Part shown: piece by piece, positions 37,432 through 45,326 of the stretch
Position numbering within the stretch: the first letter of the stretch is position 1
Layout: each line of letters starts with the position of its first letter
Assembly: GCF_016429285.1 (NCBI RefSeq)
Contig: NZ_JAELUI010000034.1
Location: forward strand, 1 to 45,326
Direction: 5' to 3'
Length of the DNA: 45,326 nucleotides
Origin: Ralstonia sp. ASV6
Lineage (GTDB): Bacteria > Pseudomonadota > Gammaproteobacteria > Burkholderiales > Burkholderiaceae
Notes under the pieces: model-generated
The model's input: the letters and a program-made list of their open reading frames with translations, nothing else
Databases searched by the model: none
What the model was told of the DNA's origin: nothing
Position numbers and translations under genes: made by a program

Positions 37432-38705
37432 CATTGGGGCAAACGAAAATCGACGCGCGCAGACCGGCCTGGCAGTGATAGCGCTGCATGTGGCGCCGGC
37501 GTACGCGCCACCACCTGACCCCGTCGCATCACCAGCGTGCGCGTTGCGCGCAAGCGGATCGCCTCAATGGGATCACGCGCATCCAGCACCACCAGATCCG
37601 CATGGCACCCCAGCGCGATGCCGTAGCCCTCCAACCCCAGGATGCGCGCGGGCGCCTCGGTCACCGCTGCAAAACACTGGCGCATAGCGTCTTGTCCGGT
37701 CATCTGCGCAACATGCAGACCCATGTGGGCGACCTCCAGCATGTCACCAGAGCCAAGGCTGTACCAAGGGTCCATCACGCAATCATGGCCGAAGGCGACA
37801 TCGATACCGGCCGCCAGCAGCTCAGGCACGCGCGTCATGCCACGTCGCTTCGGATACGTATCGGACCGCCCCTGCAGCGTGATGTTGATCAGCGGATTGG
37901 CAATCGCCGCCACACCCGCCTCGCGCATCAGCGGCAACAGCTTGCTGACGTAGTAGTTGTCCATCGAGTGCATCGACGTCAGGTGCGAGCCGGCCACGCG
38001 ACCGTGCAAACCGAGGCGATGCGTTTGCGCGGCAAGTGTTTCGATATGGCGTGAGGACGGGTCATCAGACTCATCACAGTGCATGTCGATGCGCAGGCCG
38101 CACTCGGCTGCGAATTCGCATAGCAGACGCACAGACTCGGCGCCGTCGGCCATCGTCCGCTCGAAATGCGGGATGCCTCCAACAACGTCCACGCCCATGC
38201 TGATGGCGCGCTTGAGGTTGTCGAAGGCGCCCGGGCTGCGCAGCAGACCGTCCTGCGGGAAGGCGACAAGCTGCAGATCCAGATACGGCGCCACTTGACG
38301 CTTGACGTGCAGCAGCGCCTCGACGGCCAACAGACGCGAGTCGCACACGTCCACATGGGAGCGGATTGCCAGCAGGCCACGCGCGACGGCCCAGTCGCAG
38401 TAATGCAAGGCGCGTTCGACCAGCGCATCTTGCGTAAGCGCTGGCTTGAGTTCGCCCCACAGCGCGATGCCCTCGAGCAGCGTGCCGGACTGGTTCACAC
38501 GCGGCAAGCCGTACGACAAGGTCGCATCCATGTGGAAATGCGCGTCGACAAACGGCGGCGACACGAGCGCCCCGGCTGCATCGAACTCGTCAACACCGCG
38601 TACGGGCAAGTTCGGCTGCACGGCGGCAATGCGGCCAGATTCGATGCCGATGTCAATACCGGTGCATCCATCGGGCAGATTGGCATTGCGGATCACGAAA
38701 TCCAT
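37431..38705 (-). CDS. codA: Cytosine deaminase-like amidohydrolase
   Basis: 424 residues, metal-dependent amidohydrolase. FVDAHFHMD gives metal ligands H56 and H58. HCDES, GSHLTSMHS and GHDCVMDPW are the other active-site blocks characteristic of cytosine deaminase (CodA). It would deaminate cytosine, or a related heterocycle such as isoguanine or creatinine, in the cytoplasm. No codB permease is next to it. It is a single gene divergent from xthA, so the exact substrate stays open. Confidence 0.85.
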   Translation of the reverse strand: MDFVIRNANLPDGCTGIDIGIESGRIAAVQPNLPVRGVDEFDAAGALVSPPFVDAHFHMDATLSYGLPRVNQSGTLLEGIALWGELKPALTQDALVERALHYCDWAVARGLLAIRSHVDVCDSRLLAVEALLHVKRQVAPYLDLQLVAFPQDGLLRSPGAFDNLKRAISMGVDVVGGIPHFERTMADGAESVRLLCEFAAECGLRIDMHCDESDDPSSRHIETLAAQTHRLGLHGRVAGSHLTSMHSMDNYYVSKLLPLMREAGVAAIANPLINITLQGRSDTYPKRRGMTRVPELLAAGIDVAFGHDCVMDPWYSLGSGDMLEVAHMGLHVAQMTGQDAMRQCFAAVTEAPARILGLEGYGIALGCHADLVVLDARDPIEAIRLRATRTLVMRRGQVVARTPAPHAALSLPGRSARVDFRLPQ

Positions 38706-38845
38706 ATGGGCTCCTGTGGCTACGCTTGCGCCAATCTAACCCAAGCCGGCGATGGCGGCGGCGATGGCGCTTGATGGCACAATAACGTTCGATTTGGACG
38801 GCGCCGCTTCTACGCGCCGTCGCCATTTGCAAGGATCGCTCCCTC

Positions 38846-39655
38846 ATGCGCGTCGCCACCTGGAACGTCAACTCCCTCAAAGTCCGCTTGCCGCAGGTGC
38901 TGCAATGGCTGGCCGAACGCGAGGCTGACGGCACCCCCATCGACCTGCTTTGCCTGCAGGAACTCAAGCTGCCTGACGACCGCTACCCGCTGGCAGAACT
39001 GGATGCCGCGGGCTACGCGTCGCTCTTCACGGGACAGAAGACCTATAACGGCGTGGCCATCCTCGCGCGCAAGGCGGCCGTGCCCGAAGGCCGCGACGTC
39101 GTAAAGAACATTCCTGGCTTTGCCGACGAGCAGCAACGCATCGTGGCCGCCACCTATGACATGGCCGGTGGCCCGGTGCGAGTGATCTCCGCCTACATCC
39201 CAAACGGCCAAGCGCTGGACTCCGACAAATTTGTCTATAAGCTGCGCTGGCTTGAAGCGCTGCAAGCATGGCTGAAAGACGAGATGGCCGTGCATCCGCG
39301 CCTGATGCTACTGGGCGACTTCAACATCGCTCCGGAAGATCGCGACGTGCACGACCCGAAGAAGTGGGAGGGCCAGAACCTGGTATCGCCGGAGGAGCGT
39401 GCGGCGTTTCGGGCGATGGAGCGTGCTGGGCTGGTTGATGCATTCCGCATGTTCGAGCAGGAAGACAAGCTCTTCTCGTGGTGGGACTACCGTATGTTCG
39501 GCTTCAGACGCAACGCCGGCCTGCGTATCGACCACATCATGCTGTCGCCCGAACTCGCCAAGCTGTGCGAGTCGTGCCATATCGACAAGGTGCCGCGCGG
39601 TTGGGAGCAGCCGTCTGACCACACGCCCGTAGTCGCAGCCTTGCGCGACGCATAA
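38846..39655 (+). CDS. xthA: Exodeoxyribonuclease III
   Basis: 269 residues of the EEP nuclease family, acting as AP endonuclease and 3'-5' exonuclease in base-excision repair. Motifs: MRVATWNVNSLK, LCLQELKLPDD with the metal-binding Glu, LLGDFNIAPEDRDV, LRIDHIMLS and the terminal SDHTPV with the catalytic Asp-His. AAGGATCG-type ribosome site upstream. Its stop is 12 nt before hpaR, so the two may be co-transcribed. Confidence 0.95.
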   Translation: MRVATWNVNSLKVRLPQVLQWLAEREADGTPIDLLCLQELKLPDDRYPLAELDAAGYASLFTGQKTYNGVAILARKAAVPEGRDVVKNIPGFADEQQRIVAATYDMAGGPVRVISAYIPNGQALDSDKFVYKLRWLEALQAWLKDEMAVHPRLMLLGDFNIAPEDRDVHDPKKWEGQNLVSPEERAAFRAMERAGLVDAFRMFEQEDKLFSWWDYRMFGFRRNAGLRIDHIMLSPELAKLCESCHIDKVPRGWEQPSDHTPVVAALRDA

Positions 39656-39667
39656 GGCAGACTCCGC

Positions 39668-40132
39668 ATGGCATCCACCTTCAAGCATCGCAACCTGCCG
39701 CATCTGCTACTGCGTGCGCGTGAGACCTTCATGGCGCGCTTCCGGCCGATCCTGCGCGAGCACGGCATCACCGAGCAGCAATGGCGCGTGCTGCGCACGC
39801 TCAACGACACCGGCGACATGGAGCCCAACCAGCTCGCCGACGCATGCCTGATCCTGAGTCCGAGCCTGACGCGCATGCTGGCGGCAATGGAACAGTCGGA
39901 GATGATCGTGCGTACGCGCTCGTCGGTGGATCAGCGCCGGCAGGTGATCTCGCTCACGCCCAAGAGCCGCAGGTTCCTGGCCGATGTGGAGCCTCAGGTG
40001 GACGCGGAGTATGCGCGCATCGAAGCCCAGCTCGGGCGCGCGCGCCTGGATGCGCTCTACGTTGCCATCGACGAATCCATCCGAGTCATGGAAACGCACA
40101 CGCCGATGTCGCGTTTTACCGGTGACGAATAA
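39668..40132 (+). CDS. hpaR: MarR-family regulator of homoprotocatechuate degradation
   Basis: 154 residues, winged-helix MarR protein. The opening FKHRNLPHLLLRARE is typical of HpaR, and the HTH includes LADACLILSPSLTRMLAAME with the wing RSSVDQRRQVISLTPK. HpaR proteins repress the meta-cleavage operon until an aromatic inducer binds. It lies tail-to-tail with hpaI (6 nt between stops), so its operator would be far away at the head of the hpa run, outside this window. Confidence 0.9.
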   Translation: MASTFKHRNLPHLLLRARETFMARFRPILREHGITEQQWRVLRTLNDTGDMEPNQLADACLILSPSLTRMLAAMEQSEMIVRTRSSVDQRRQVISLTPKSRRFLADVEPQVDAEYARIEAQLGRARLDALYVAIDESIRVMETHTPMSRFTGDE

Positions 40133-40138
40133 CGCCCG

Positions 40139-40942
40139 TCAGTAGACGCTGCCGCCCCTCTGCGGCTTGGCGCCCTCGCCCTTGAACGCCTGAGCCAGTT
40201 GCTCGGCGCTGCGAGCCAGCAAGGTCACATCCGTTCCGACCGCCACGAAGGTCGCCCCGAGCGACAAGTAGTGCCTAGCCTGCGCCTGGTCAGCCGAGAG
40301 AATGCCCGCCGCCCGGCCAGAGGCCACGATGCGGCGAATCGTATCGTCGATCGTCTTGCGGACTTCCGGATGGCCGGGCTCACCCAGGTGGCCCATGGAC
40401 GCCGCCAGGTCCCCCGGGCCGATGAAGACGCCGTCCACCCCATCCACCGCAAGAATCGCATCGAGATGCGTCAGGCCCTCGGTGGTTTCCACCTGCACCA
40501 GCGTGCACATTTCTGCGTTGGCACGGCGGAGGTAGTCGTCAACGCGGTTCCAGCGCGACGCGCGTGCCAATGCGCTGCCCACGCCGCGAATGCCCTCGGG
40601 CGGATAACGCATCGCCTCAACGGCCGCACGGGCCTCGTCTGCGCTTTGCACCATCGGCACCAGCAGCGTCTGTGCGCCGATGTCCATCAGGCGCTTGATC
40701 TCCACCGCGTCATTCCAGGCTGGCCGCACGATCGGGTGAGAGGGATACGGCGCGACGGCCTGCAGCTGGGCCAGCGTGGATTGCAACTGGTTCGGCGCGT
40801 GCTCGTTGTCGATCAGCAGCCAGTCGAAGCCAGCCCCCGCGACGATCTCGGCTGGATACGGATGCGTCATCGCCAGCCAGAGGCCGATCTGCGGGCGACC
40901 CTCGGCCAGCGCGCGCTTGAAGTGGTTCACCGGGAGCTGCAT
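40139..40942 (-). CDS. hpaI: 4-Hydroxy-2-oxo-heptane-1,7-dioate aldolase
   Basis: 267 residues, class II HpcH/HpaI aldolase. It splits the last intermediate into pyruvate and succinic semialdehyde. Visible motifs: [34 protein letters not shown] with the catalytic His/Asp region, [24 protein letters not shown] and the metal-site [13 protein letters not shown]. The last gene of the hpa operon; starts 29 nt after the stop of hpaH. Confidence 0.95.
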   Translation of the reverse strand: MQLPVNHFKRALAEGRPQIGLWLAMTHPYPAEIVAGAGFDWLLIDNEHAPNQLQSTLAQLQAVAPYPSHPIVRPAWNDAVEIKRLMDIGAQTLLVPMVQSADEARAAVEAMRYPPEGIRGVGSALARASRWNRVDDYLRRANAEMCTLVQVETTEGLTHLDAILAVDGVDGVFIGPGDLAASMGHLGEPGHPEVRKTIDDTIRRIVASGRAAGILSADQAQARHYLSLGATFVAVGTDVTLLARSAEQLAQAFKGEGAKPQRGGSVY

Positions 40943-40971
40943 GACGGAGGCATCCTTTGAGCGTTAGACGG

Positions 40972-41775
40972 TTAGACGAAATGGCAGGCGATGCTGCCGA
41001 GCGGACCATAGTCGCAGTGGAATGTATCACCGGGGCGGGCGGGCACCGGGCGCGTGAACGAGCCACCCAGAATGACTTGCCCTGGCTCCAGCGCCACACC
41101 GTGCGGGGCCAGCTTGTTGGCCAACCAGACCACGCCGTTGGCAGGATGGTTCAGCACGCCCGCCGCCACGCCGGTCTCTTCAATCACCGCATTGCGCGAC
41201 AGGATGGCACCGACCCAGCGCAGATCCACATCACGCATGCGGATTGGGCGGCCGCCCATCACCACGCCGGCATTGGCGGCGTTATCCGCGATCGTGTCGA
41301 ACACCTTGCGCGGGCGACCGCTGTCCGGGTCAATCGACTGTGAACGTGCGTCGATGATCTCCAAGGCCGGGATCACGTGATCCACCGCGCCGTACACATC
41401 GAACAGCGTCACCTCCGGCCCTTCCAGCCGCTTGCCGAGCACGAAGGCCAGCTCCACTTCCACGCGCGGCACGATGAAGCGGTTGGTAGGAATCTCGCTG
41501 CCTTCGGCAAAAAACATGTCGTCGAGCAGCGCGCCGTAGTCTGGCTCGTCGATCTGCGAGGACTGCTGCATCGCGCGCGAGGTCAGGCCGATCTTGTGGC
41601 CCTTCAGGCGCCGGCCCTCCTCCAGCTTCATGGTCACCCATTCACGCTGGATGGCGTAGGCATCTTCGATGGTGATCCCGGGGTGGTCGAGTGAAACCTG
41701 ACGGATCTGCTTGCGGTCGATCTCGGCCTGGTGCAGGCGACGCGCAATGGTCTGGATGATCGTGGGTTCGAGCAT
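40972..41775 (-). CDS. hpaH: 2-Oxo-hept-4-ene-1,7-dioate hydratase
   Basis: 267 residues of the FAH-related hydratase family (MhpD type). It adds water to the dienoate intermediate before aldol cleavage. Motifs: GHKIGLTSRAMQ, PRVEVELAFVLG with metal ligands, and LVPHGVALEPGQVILGGSFT-like end (seen as APHGVALEPGQVILGG). It starts 3 nt after the hpaF stop codon. Confidence 0.94.
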   Translation of the reverse strand: MLEPTIIQTIARRLHQAEIDRKQIRQVSLDHPGITIEDAYAIQREWVTMKLEEGRRLKGHKIGLTSRAMQQSSQIDEPDYGALLDDMFFAEGSEIPTNRFIVPRVEVELAFVLGKRLEGPEVTLFDVYGAVDHVIPALEIIDARSQSIDPDSGRPRKVFDTIADNAANAGVVMGGRPIRMRDVDLRWVGAILSRNAVIEETGVAAGVLNHPANGVVWLANKLAPHGVALEPGQVILGGSFTRPVPARPGDTFHCDYGPLGSIACHFV

Positions 41776-41778
41776 GGG

Positions 41779-42168
41779 TCAGGCTTTGCGGAAACGCGCG
41801 TGGATATTGTTGTGCTTGTAGCTGCCGCCTTCATCGAATTCGGTCAGCTCCATCGAGAGCGCCAGATAGCGCCTGGCAAACGCCTCGGCAAAATGCGTCT
41901 TGATGGCGTCGAATAGCGCATCGCAGGCGGCTTTCTTGACCGCGGCCGCGCGACCAGCGCCGATCTTCAGCGTGACGTGGACGAAGGCGTCGTCTTCCTT
42001 GCCATCGGCAACACGGTAGTCCGTCAACCGGATGGCGCGCGAACGGACGCCCCCGGTCGGGAACACGCCGTTCTGCGCGATCAAGGTCTCGTTGAGGACC
42101 TGTAGCAGTTGCGGAATACGGGCGTCGTCGCCCAGGTTGTCGGTGTATTCGACGATGACGTGCGGCAT
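41779..42168 (-). CDS. hpaF: 5-Carboxymethyl-2-hydroxymuconate delta-isomerase
   Basis: 129 residues. The N-terminus PHVIVEYTDNL places Pro1 after Met removal as the catalytic base, as in the tautomerase superfamily. GGVRSRAIRLTDYRVADG and the terminal NNIHARFRK are family marks. It shifts a double bond in 5-carboxymethyl-2-hydroxymuconate. AGGAG lies 6 nt before ATG 42168. The open frame continues upstream to 42618, but that is the antisense-like shadow of hpaD in another frame. Confidence 0.94.
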   Translation of the reverse strand: MPHVIVEYTDNLGDDARIPQLLQVLNETLIAQNGVFPTGGVRSRAIRLTDYRVADGKEDDAFVHVTLKIGAGRAAAVKKAACDALFDAIKTHFAEAFARRYLALSMELTEFDEGGSYKHNNIHARFRKA

Positions 42169-42181
42169 GACGGTCTCCTGC

Positions 42182-43051
42182 TCAAGCCCCGGTTTGACCC
42201 CGTTCGGGCAGCGGAAAGATCGCGTTGATCTGGCCCGTACCGGAACTGGGGAAATAGTCGGTGATGACTTCGACACCCTTGTCGTAGGCATCCCAGCCGA
42301 GCAGGCCAAGCAGCATGGCCGTGTCGTGCATGCCGCCCTCGCCCTCGCACAACGCCGCATACTCCGGCAACATCGCGCAAAAGGTCCTCCAGTCGCCCTG
42401 CTTCCACAGGTCCACCACGCGCAGGTCGACCTGCCTGAAGAACTCGCGGCTGATCTGGTGGATGGACGCTTCCGGGCTGCCGTTGTCGTTGAAGCGGTGC
42501 GAGAGCGATCCGCTGGCGAGGAACGCGACGGTGCTGTCACTCGCCTCGATGGCCTCCAGCAGCGCGGCGCCAAAGCGGCGGCTCTCGTCCAGCTTGTGCC
42601 ACGCGCACCAGCCGGCAATCGACACCACCTTGAAATGCTGGTCGCTGTTCATGTAGCGCATCGGCACCAGCGTGCCGTACTCGAGTTCCAGGCTGTCGAT
42701 CTCGTGCGCACGCGTGAACACGCCGCGCGCCGTTGCCGTCTCGGCAATCAGTCGGCCGAGCACCGGGTTTCCCGGATACGCATACCGCATGTCCTTGATG
42801 AAATGTGGCAGCTCGTTGCTCGTGTAGATGCCTTCGAAGCGCGCATTGCAATTGACGTGGTAACCGGCGTTGACCAGCCAGTGCACGTCGGACACGACGA
42901 TGGTGTCCACGCCCAGATCCCGGCAACGCTGCCCAATGGTGCGGTGCCCATCGATGGCCGCCGCCCGGCAGCCGTAGTGCTTGCCGGGAAGTTCTGACAG
43001 GTACATCGACGGTACGTGGGTGATCTTCGCGGCCAAGGCCAGCTTTCCCAT
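42182..43051 (-). CDS. hpaD: 3,4-Dihydroxyphenylacetate 2,3-dioxygenase
   Basis: 289 residues of the class III extradiol (LigB-type) dioxygenases. It opens the ring of homoprotocatechuate next to the hydroxyls using Fe(II) or Mn(II). KITHVPSMYLSE contains the first metal His, and SDVHWL the second; SGSLSHRFND is another conserved catalytic block. AAGGAG before ATG 43051 decides the start. Lies 52 nt after hpaE and 13 nt before hpaF. Confidence 0.95.
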   Translation of the reverse strand: MGKLALAAKITHVPSMYLSELPGKHYGCRAAAIDGHRTIGQRCRDLGVDTIVVSDVHWLVNAGYHVNCNARFEGIYTSNELPHFIKDMRYAYPGNPVLGRLIAETATARGVFTRAHEIDSLELEYGTLVPMRYMNSDQHFKVVSIAGWCAWHKLDESRRFGAALLEAIEASDSTVAFLASGSLSHRFNDNGSPEASIHQISREFFRQVDLRVVDLWKQGDWRTFCAMLPEYAALCEGEGGMHDTAMLLGLLGWDAYDKGVEVITDYFPSSGTGQINAIFPLPERGQTGA

Positions 43052-43103
43052 GGTGTCTCCTTCCGCCCTTGTCTTTGATTGTCTTGCGTTGTCTTGCGGC
43101 GTG

Positions 43104-44597
43104 TCACACGCCCCAGCGCGGGATATGGTGGCTGCCCATTGAAATGCAGACGTTCTTGATCTCGGCAAATACCTCCAGACTGTACTCGCCGCCCTCGCGC
43201 CCGGTGCCGGAAGCCTTCACGCCGCCAAACGGCTGACGCAGGTCGCGTACGTTCTGGCTGTTGACGAACACCATGCCCGCCTCAATGCCGCGTGCCAGCC
43301 GGTGCACCTTGCCCACATCTTGTGTCCAGACATATGAGGCCAGGCCGTATTCCACGTCGTTGGCGAGCTTCAGGCCATCCGCCTCGTCCTTGAACGGGAT
43401 CAGGCACGCCACGGGGCCAAAGATCTCTTCCTGGGCCACGCACATGCGGTTATCTACGTCAGCCAGCACCGTAGGCCCGACAAAATTGCCGTTCTTCAGG
43501 TGCTCCGGCAGACCTGCCGGCTTATCCGCCCCCCCCGCTAGAATCTTGGCGCCTTCCTGCTCGCCCAGGCGGATGTATCCCGTCACCTTTTCCCAGTGCG
43601 CGCGCGTGATCATCGAGCCGACGTTGGTTTTCTCATCCCCTGGGTCACCCACCACAAGGCGCTTGGCCCGCTCGGCAAACTTGCGCACAAAGTCGTCATA
43701 CACGCTCTCCTGCACGAAGATGCGCGAGCCGGCGGTGCAGCGCTCACCGTTGATCGAGAAGATGGTGAAGAGCGATGCGTCCAACGCGCGCTCCAGATCG
43801 GCGTCATCAAAGATCAGCACGGGCGATTTGCCGCCCAGTTCCATCGAAAACTTCTTCAGGCCGGCGCGCTCCATGATCCGCTTGCCGGTGGCGGTGCCGC
43901 CCGTGAAGGACACCACGCGGACGTCCGGATGCCGCACAAGCGCATCGCCAGCGGTTGCGCCGTAGCCTTGCACCACATTCAGTACACCGGGTGGAATGCC
44001 GGCTTCCAGCGCCAGACGGCCCAGCTGATCCGCCGTCAACGGTGACAGCTCCGACATCTTCAGCACCGCCGTGTTGCCCAGCGCCAGGCACGGCGCAACC
44101 TTCCAGGTGGCCGTCATGAATGGCACGTTCCACGGCGAGATCAGCGCGCACACGCCCACCGGCTGATACAGCGTGTAGTTCAGCATCTGGTCGTCGACCG
44201 GGTATGTGCGGCCGTTGATCTGCGTGCATACCTCGGCAAAGAAGTGGAAGTTCTCCGATGCGCGCGGAATCAGCTGCTTGCTCGTCTGAGCGATCGGCAA
44301 ACCGGTGTCCATCGTCTCCAGCGCGGCAAGGTGCGGCACGTTCTGCTCGATCAGCTCGCCCAGGCGGCGCATCAGCTTGGCGCGTTGCTTGGCCGGGGTA
44401 TTGGCCCACGCGGGGAATGCCGCCTTGGCCGCCGCCACTGCTGCGTTGATCTCCGCCTCGCCGCCCGAAGCCACCTCGGCAATCGCCTCACCCGTGGCCG
44501 GGTTGGTGGTAATGAAACGCTCGGCGCTGTCGATTTGACGGCCGTCGATCCAGTGTTTGACGGGGTCCATGCTGACGGCATGCATGCGCGTGTTCAT
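43104..44597 (-). CDS. hpaE: 5-Carboxymethyl-2-hydroxymuconate semialdehyde dehydrogenase
   Basis: 497 residues, NAD-dependent aldehyde dehydrogenase. It oxidises the ring-cleavage semialdehyde to the acid. SPWNVPF, FTGGTATG (NAD site), MELGGKSPV with the general base Glu253 and GERCTAGSR with the nucleophile Cys287 are all present. GGAG precedes ATG 44597. Its first 4 nt overlap the hpaG stop. A run of eight C on the plus strand (43529-43536) gives G8 in the coding strand inside a Gly-Gly codon pair. Confidence 0.95.
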   Translation of the reverse strand: MNTRMHAVSMDPVKHWIDGRQIDSAERFITTNPATGEAIAEVASGGEAEINAAVAAAKAAFPAWANTPAKQRAKLMRRLGELIEQNVPHLAALETMDTGLPIAQTSKQLIPRASENFHFFAEVCTQINGRTYPVDDQMLNYTLYQPVGVCALISPWNVPFMTATWKVAPCLALGNTAVLKMSELSPLTADQLGRLALEAGIPPGVLNVVQGYGATAGDALVRHPDVRVVSFTGGTATGKRIMERAGLKKFSMELGGKSPVLIFDDADLERALDASLFTIFSINGERCTAGSRIFVQESVYDDFVRKFAERAKRLVVGDPGDEKTNVGSMITRAHWEKVTGYIRLGEQEGAKILAGGADKPAGLPEHLKNGNFVGPTVLADVDNRMCVAQEEIFGPVACLIPFKDEADGLKLANDVEYGLASYVWTQDVGKVHRLARGIEAGMVFVNSQNVRDLRQPFGGVKASGTGREGGEYSLEVFAEIKNVCISMGSHHIPRWGV

Positions 44598-45326
44598 GCG
44601 GGCTCCTTGCTCGATTGTTCTGCGGCGATGGTGCTGACCAATCGCCCGATGCCTTCGATTTCGGTGACGACCTCGTCGCCGGGTTGCGTGTCGGCCAAGC
44701 CCTCGGGCGTACCGGTCAGGATCATGTCACCGGCTTCGATCGTCATGAAGCTGGAGAACCATGCGATCAGCGCCGGGATGTCGAAGATCATGTCGCGCGT
44801 ACTGCCTCCCTGCGTAACACGGCCGTTGACGGTGGTGCGCAGGGCGAGGTTCATCGGGTCGGGCACGTCGTCGCGGTCGACCAGCCATGGACCGATGGGC
44901 GTGCACGTGTCACGGCTCTTCACGCGTAGATTCGGGCGGTAGTAGTTTTCGAGGTAATCGCGAATGGCATAGTCATTGGCCACGGTGTAGCCAGCCACAA
45001 CCTCATAGGCACGTTCACGCGGCACGTCGCGTGCAGTCTTGCCGATCACCACAACCAGTTCGCACTCGTAATGCATGAAGGCCACACCCGCGGGGCGCAC
45101 GGTGTGTGCGCGGTGACCGATCAGCGTGTTCGGCCCCTTCAGGAATGCGAGCGGCTCTTCAGGCGCCTTGAAAGCGAGTTCCTTGGCGTGATCGGCATAG
45201 TTCAAGCCCAACGCGAAGATCGTGCGCGGCTCGACCGGTGGCAACCAGATCACTTCGTTTTCATGCAGCACGCGGCCATCGGCAAGCTGCAAACGAGTGT
45301 CATCACCAGGTACGGCGGTCGCTGCA
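44594..45326 (-). CDS. hpaG: HpaG, 5-oxopent-3-ene-1,2,5-tricarboxylate decarboxylase (5' end outside)
   Basis: At least 244 residues of the fumarylacetoacetate hydrolase family; the frame remains open to the right edge (AATAVPGDDTRLQLADGRVL), so the true start lies beyond. The TTG at 45292 is not preferred. Metal-binding motif HYECELVVVIGKTARDVP and the family stretch VANDYAIRD are clear, as is ILTGTPEGL near the end. It decarboxylates the tricarboxylate produced by HpaF. In enteric bacteria HpaG has two fused domains; the visible part is one full domain, so a separate partner gene or a fused N-terminal half may lie outside. Confidence 0.9.
   Translation of the reverse strand, partial: AATAVPGDDTRLQLADGRVLHENEVIWLPPVEPRTIFALGLNYADHAKELAFKAPEEPLAFLKGPNTLIGHRAHTVRPAGVAFMHYECELVVVIGKTARDVPRERAYEVVAGYTVANDYAIRDYLENYYRPNLRVKSRDTCTPIGPWLVDRDDVPDPMNLALRTTVNGRVTQGGSTRDMIFDIPALIAWFSSFMTIEAGDMILTGTPEGLADTQPGDEVVTEIEGIGRLVSTIAAEQSSKEPA

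Noticed and set aside
42169-42618. Long N-terminal extension of hpaF
   Set aside because: It lies inside hpaD in another frame. The real hpaF start has AGGAG, and Pro1 must follow Met for catalysis.

Overview
The window looks like chromosomal DNA of a high-GC betaproteobacterium of the Burkholderiaceae, most probably Ralstonia or a close relative. The reasons are the dense GC-rich coding, a phasin gene, a DUF465/YdcH protein, the Aat/Bpt tagging pair, a pyruvate dehydrogenase operon with a lipoyl-bearing E3, and a homoprotocatechuate cluster. The genus is inferred from protein style and gene order; no database was searched. Apart from a possible transposase fragment at the left edge, the content is core or stable accessory metabolism. 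I see no CRISPR array, prophage or rRNA.

Layout. 1-80: start of a minus-strand zinc-ribbon gene, possibly an IS1595-type transposase, cut by the window edge. 148-3360 (minus): DinG-type helicase, a YdcH-like protein and a TolA-like secreted coiled-coil protein. 3471-5807: Tex. 6010-6450: a small secreted repeat-rich protein behind a candidate ECF-sigma promoter. 6538-10127: Kup potassium transporter, a small membrane protein and PyrD. 10357-10538: two identical initiator tRNA-fMet genes with a clear promoter and terminator. 10735-12842: Nudix hydrolase, then aat and bpt, the two N-degron tagging transferases. 12846-15855 (minus): small membrane proteins and lutB/lutA without lutC, divergent from an IclR regulator (16096-16893). 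16963-18153: PbpG endopeptidase. 18586-21695 (minus): nitroreductase, thioesterase, EamA transporter and HDAC-like deacetylase. 22101-22679: phasin, with two TGC-GAT-GCA motifs bracketing its promoter. 23011-23571: membrane protein.

23670-30661 (minus) is the pyruvate dehydrogenase operon aceE-aceF-X-lpdA. Gene X, between E2 and E3, encodes an HslV-like N-terminal threonine hydrolase that fits the betaproteobacterial proteasome homologue (BPH). A FixL/FixJ-like two-component system reads away from this operon on the other side of a 282-bp intergenic region, followed by folD, the oligopeptidase prlC, a cytosine-deaminase-like amidohydrolase and xthA.

39668-45326: homoprotocatechuate (3,4-dihydroxyphenylacetate) meta-cleavage genes. 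On the minus strand hpaG-E-D-F-H-I encode the whole route from ring cleavage to pyruvate and succinic semialdehyde. The MarR regulator hpaR lies tail-to-tail with hpaI and 12 nt behind xthA. The most noteworthy items are the BPH gene inside the PDH operon, the phasin operator layout, the ECF promoter before the 6010 gene, the palindrome in the aceE leader and an orphan terminator suggesting a small RNA after phaP.
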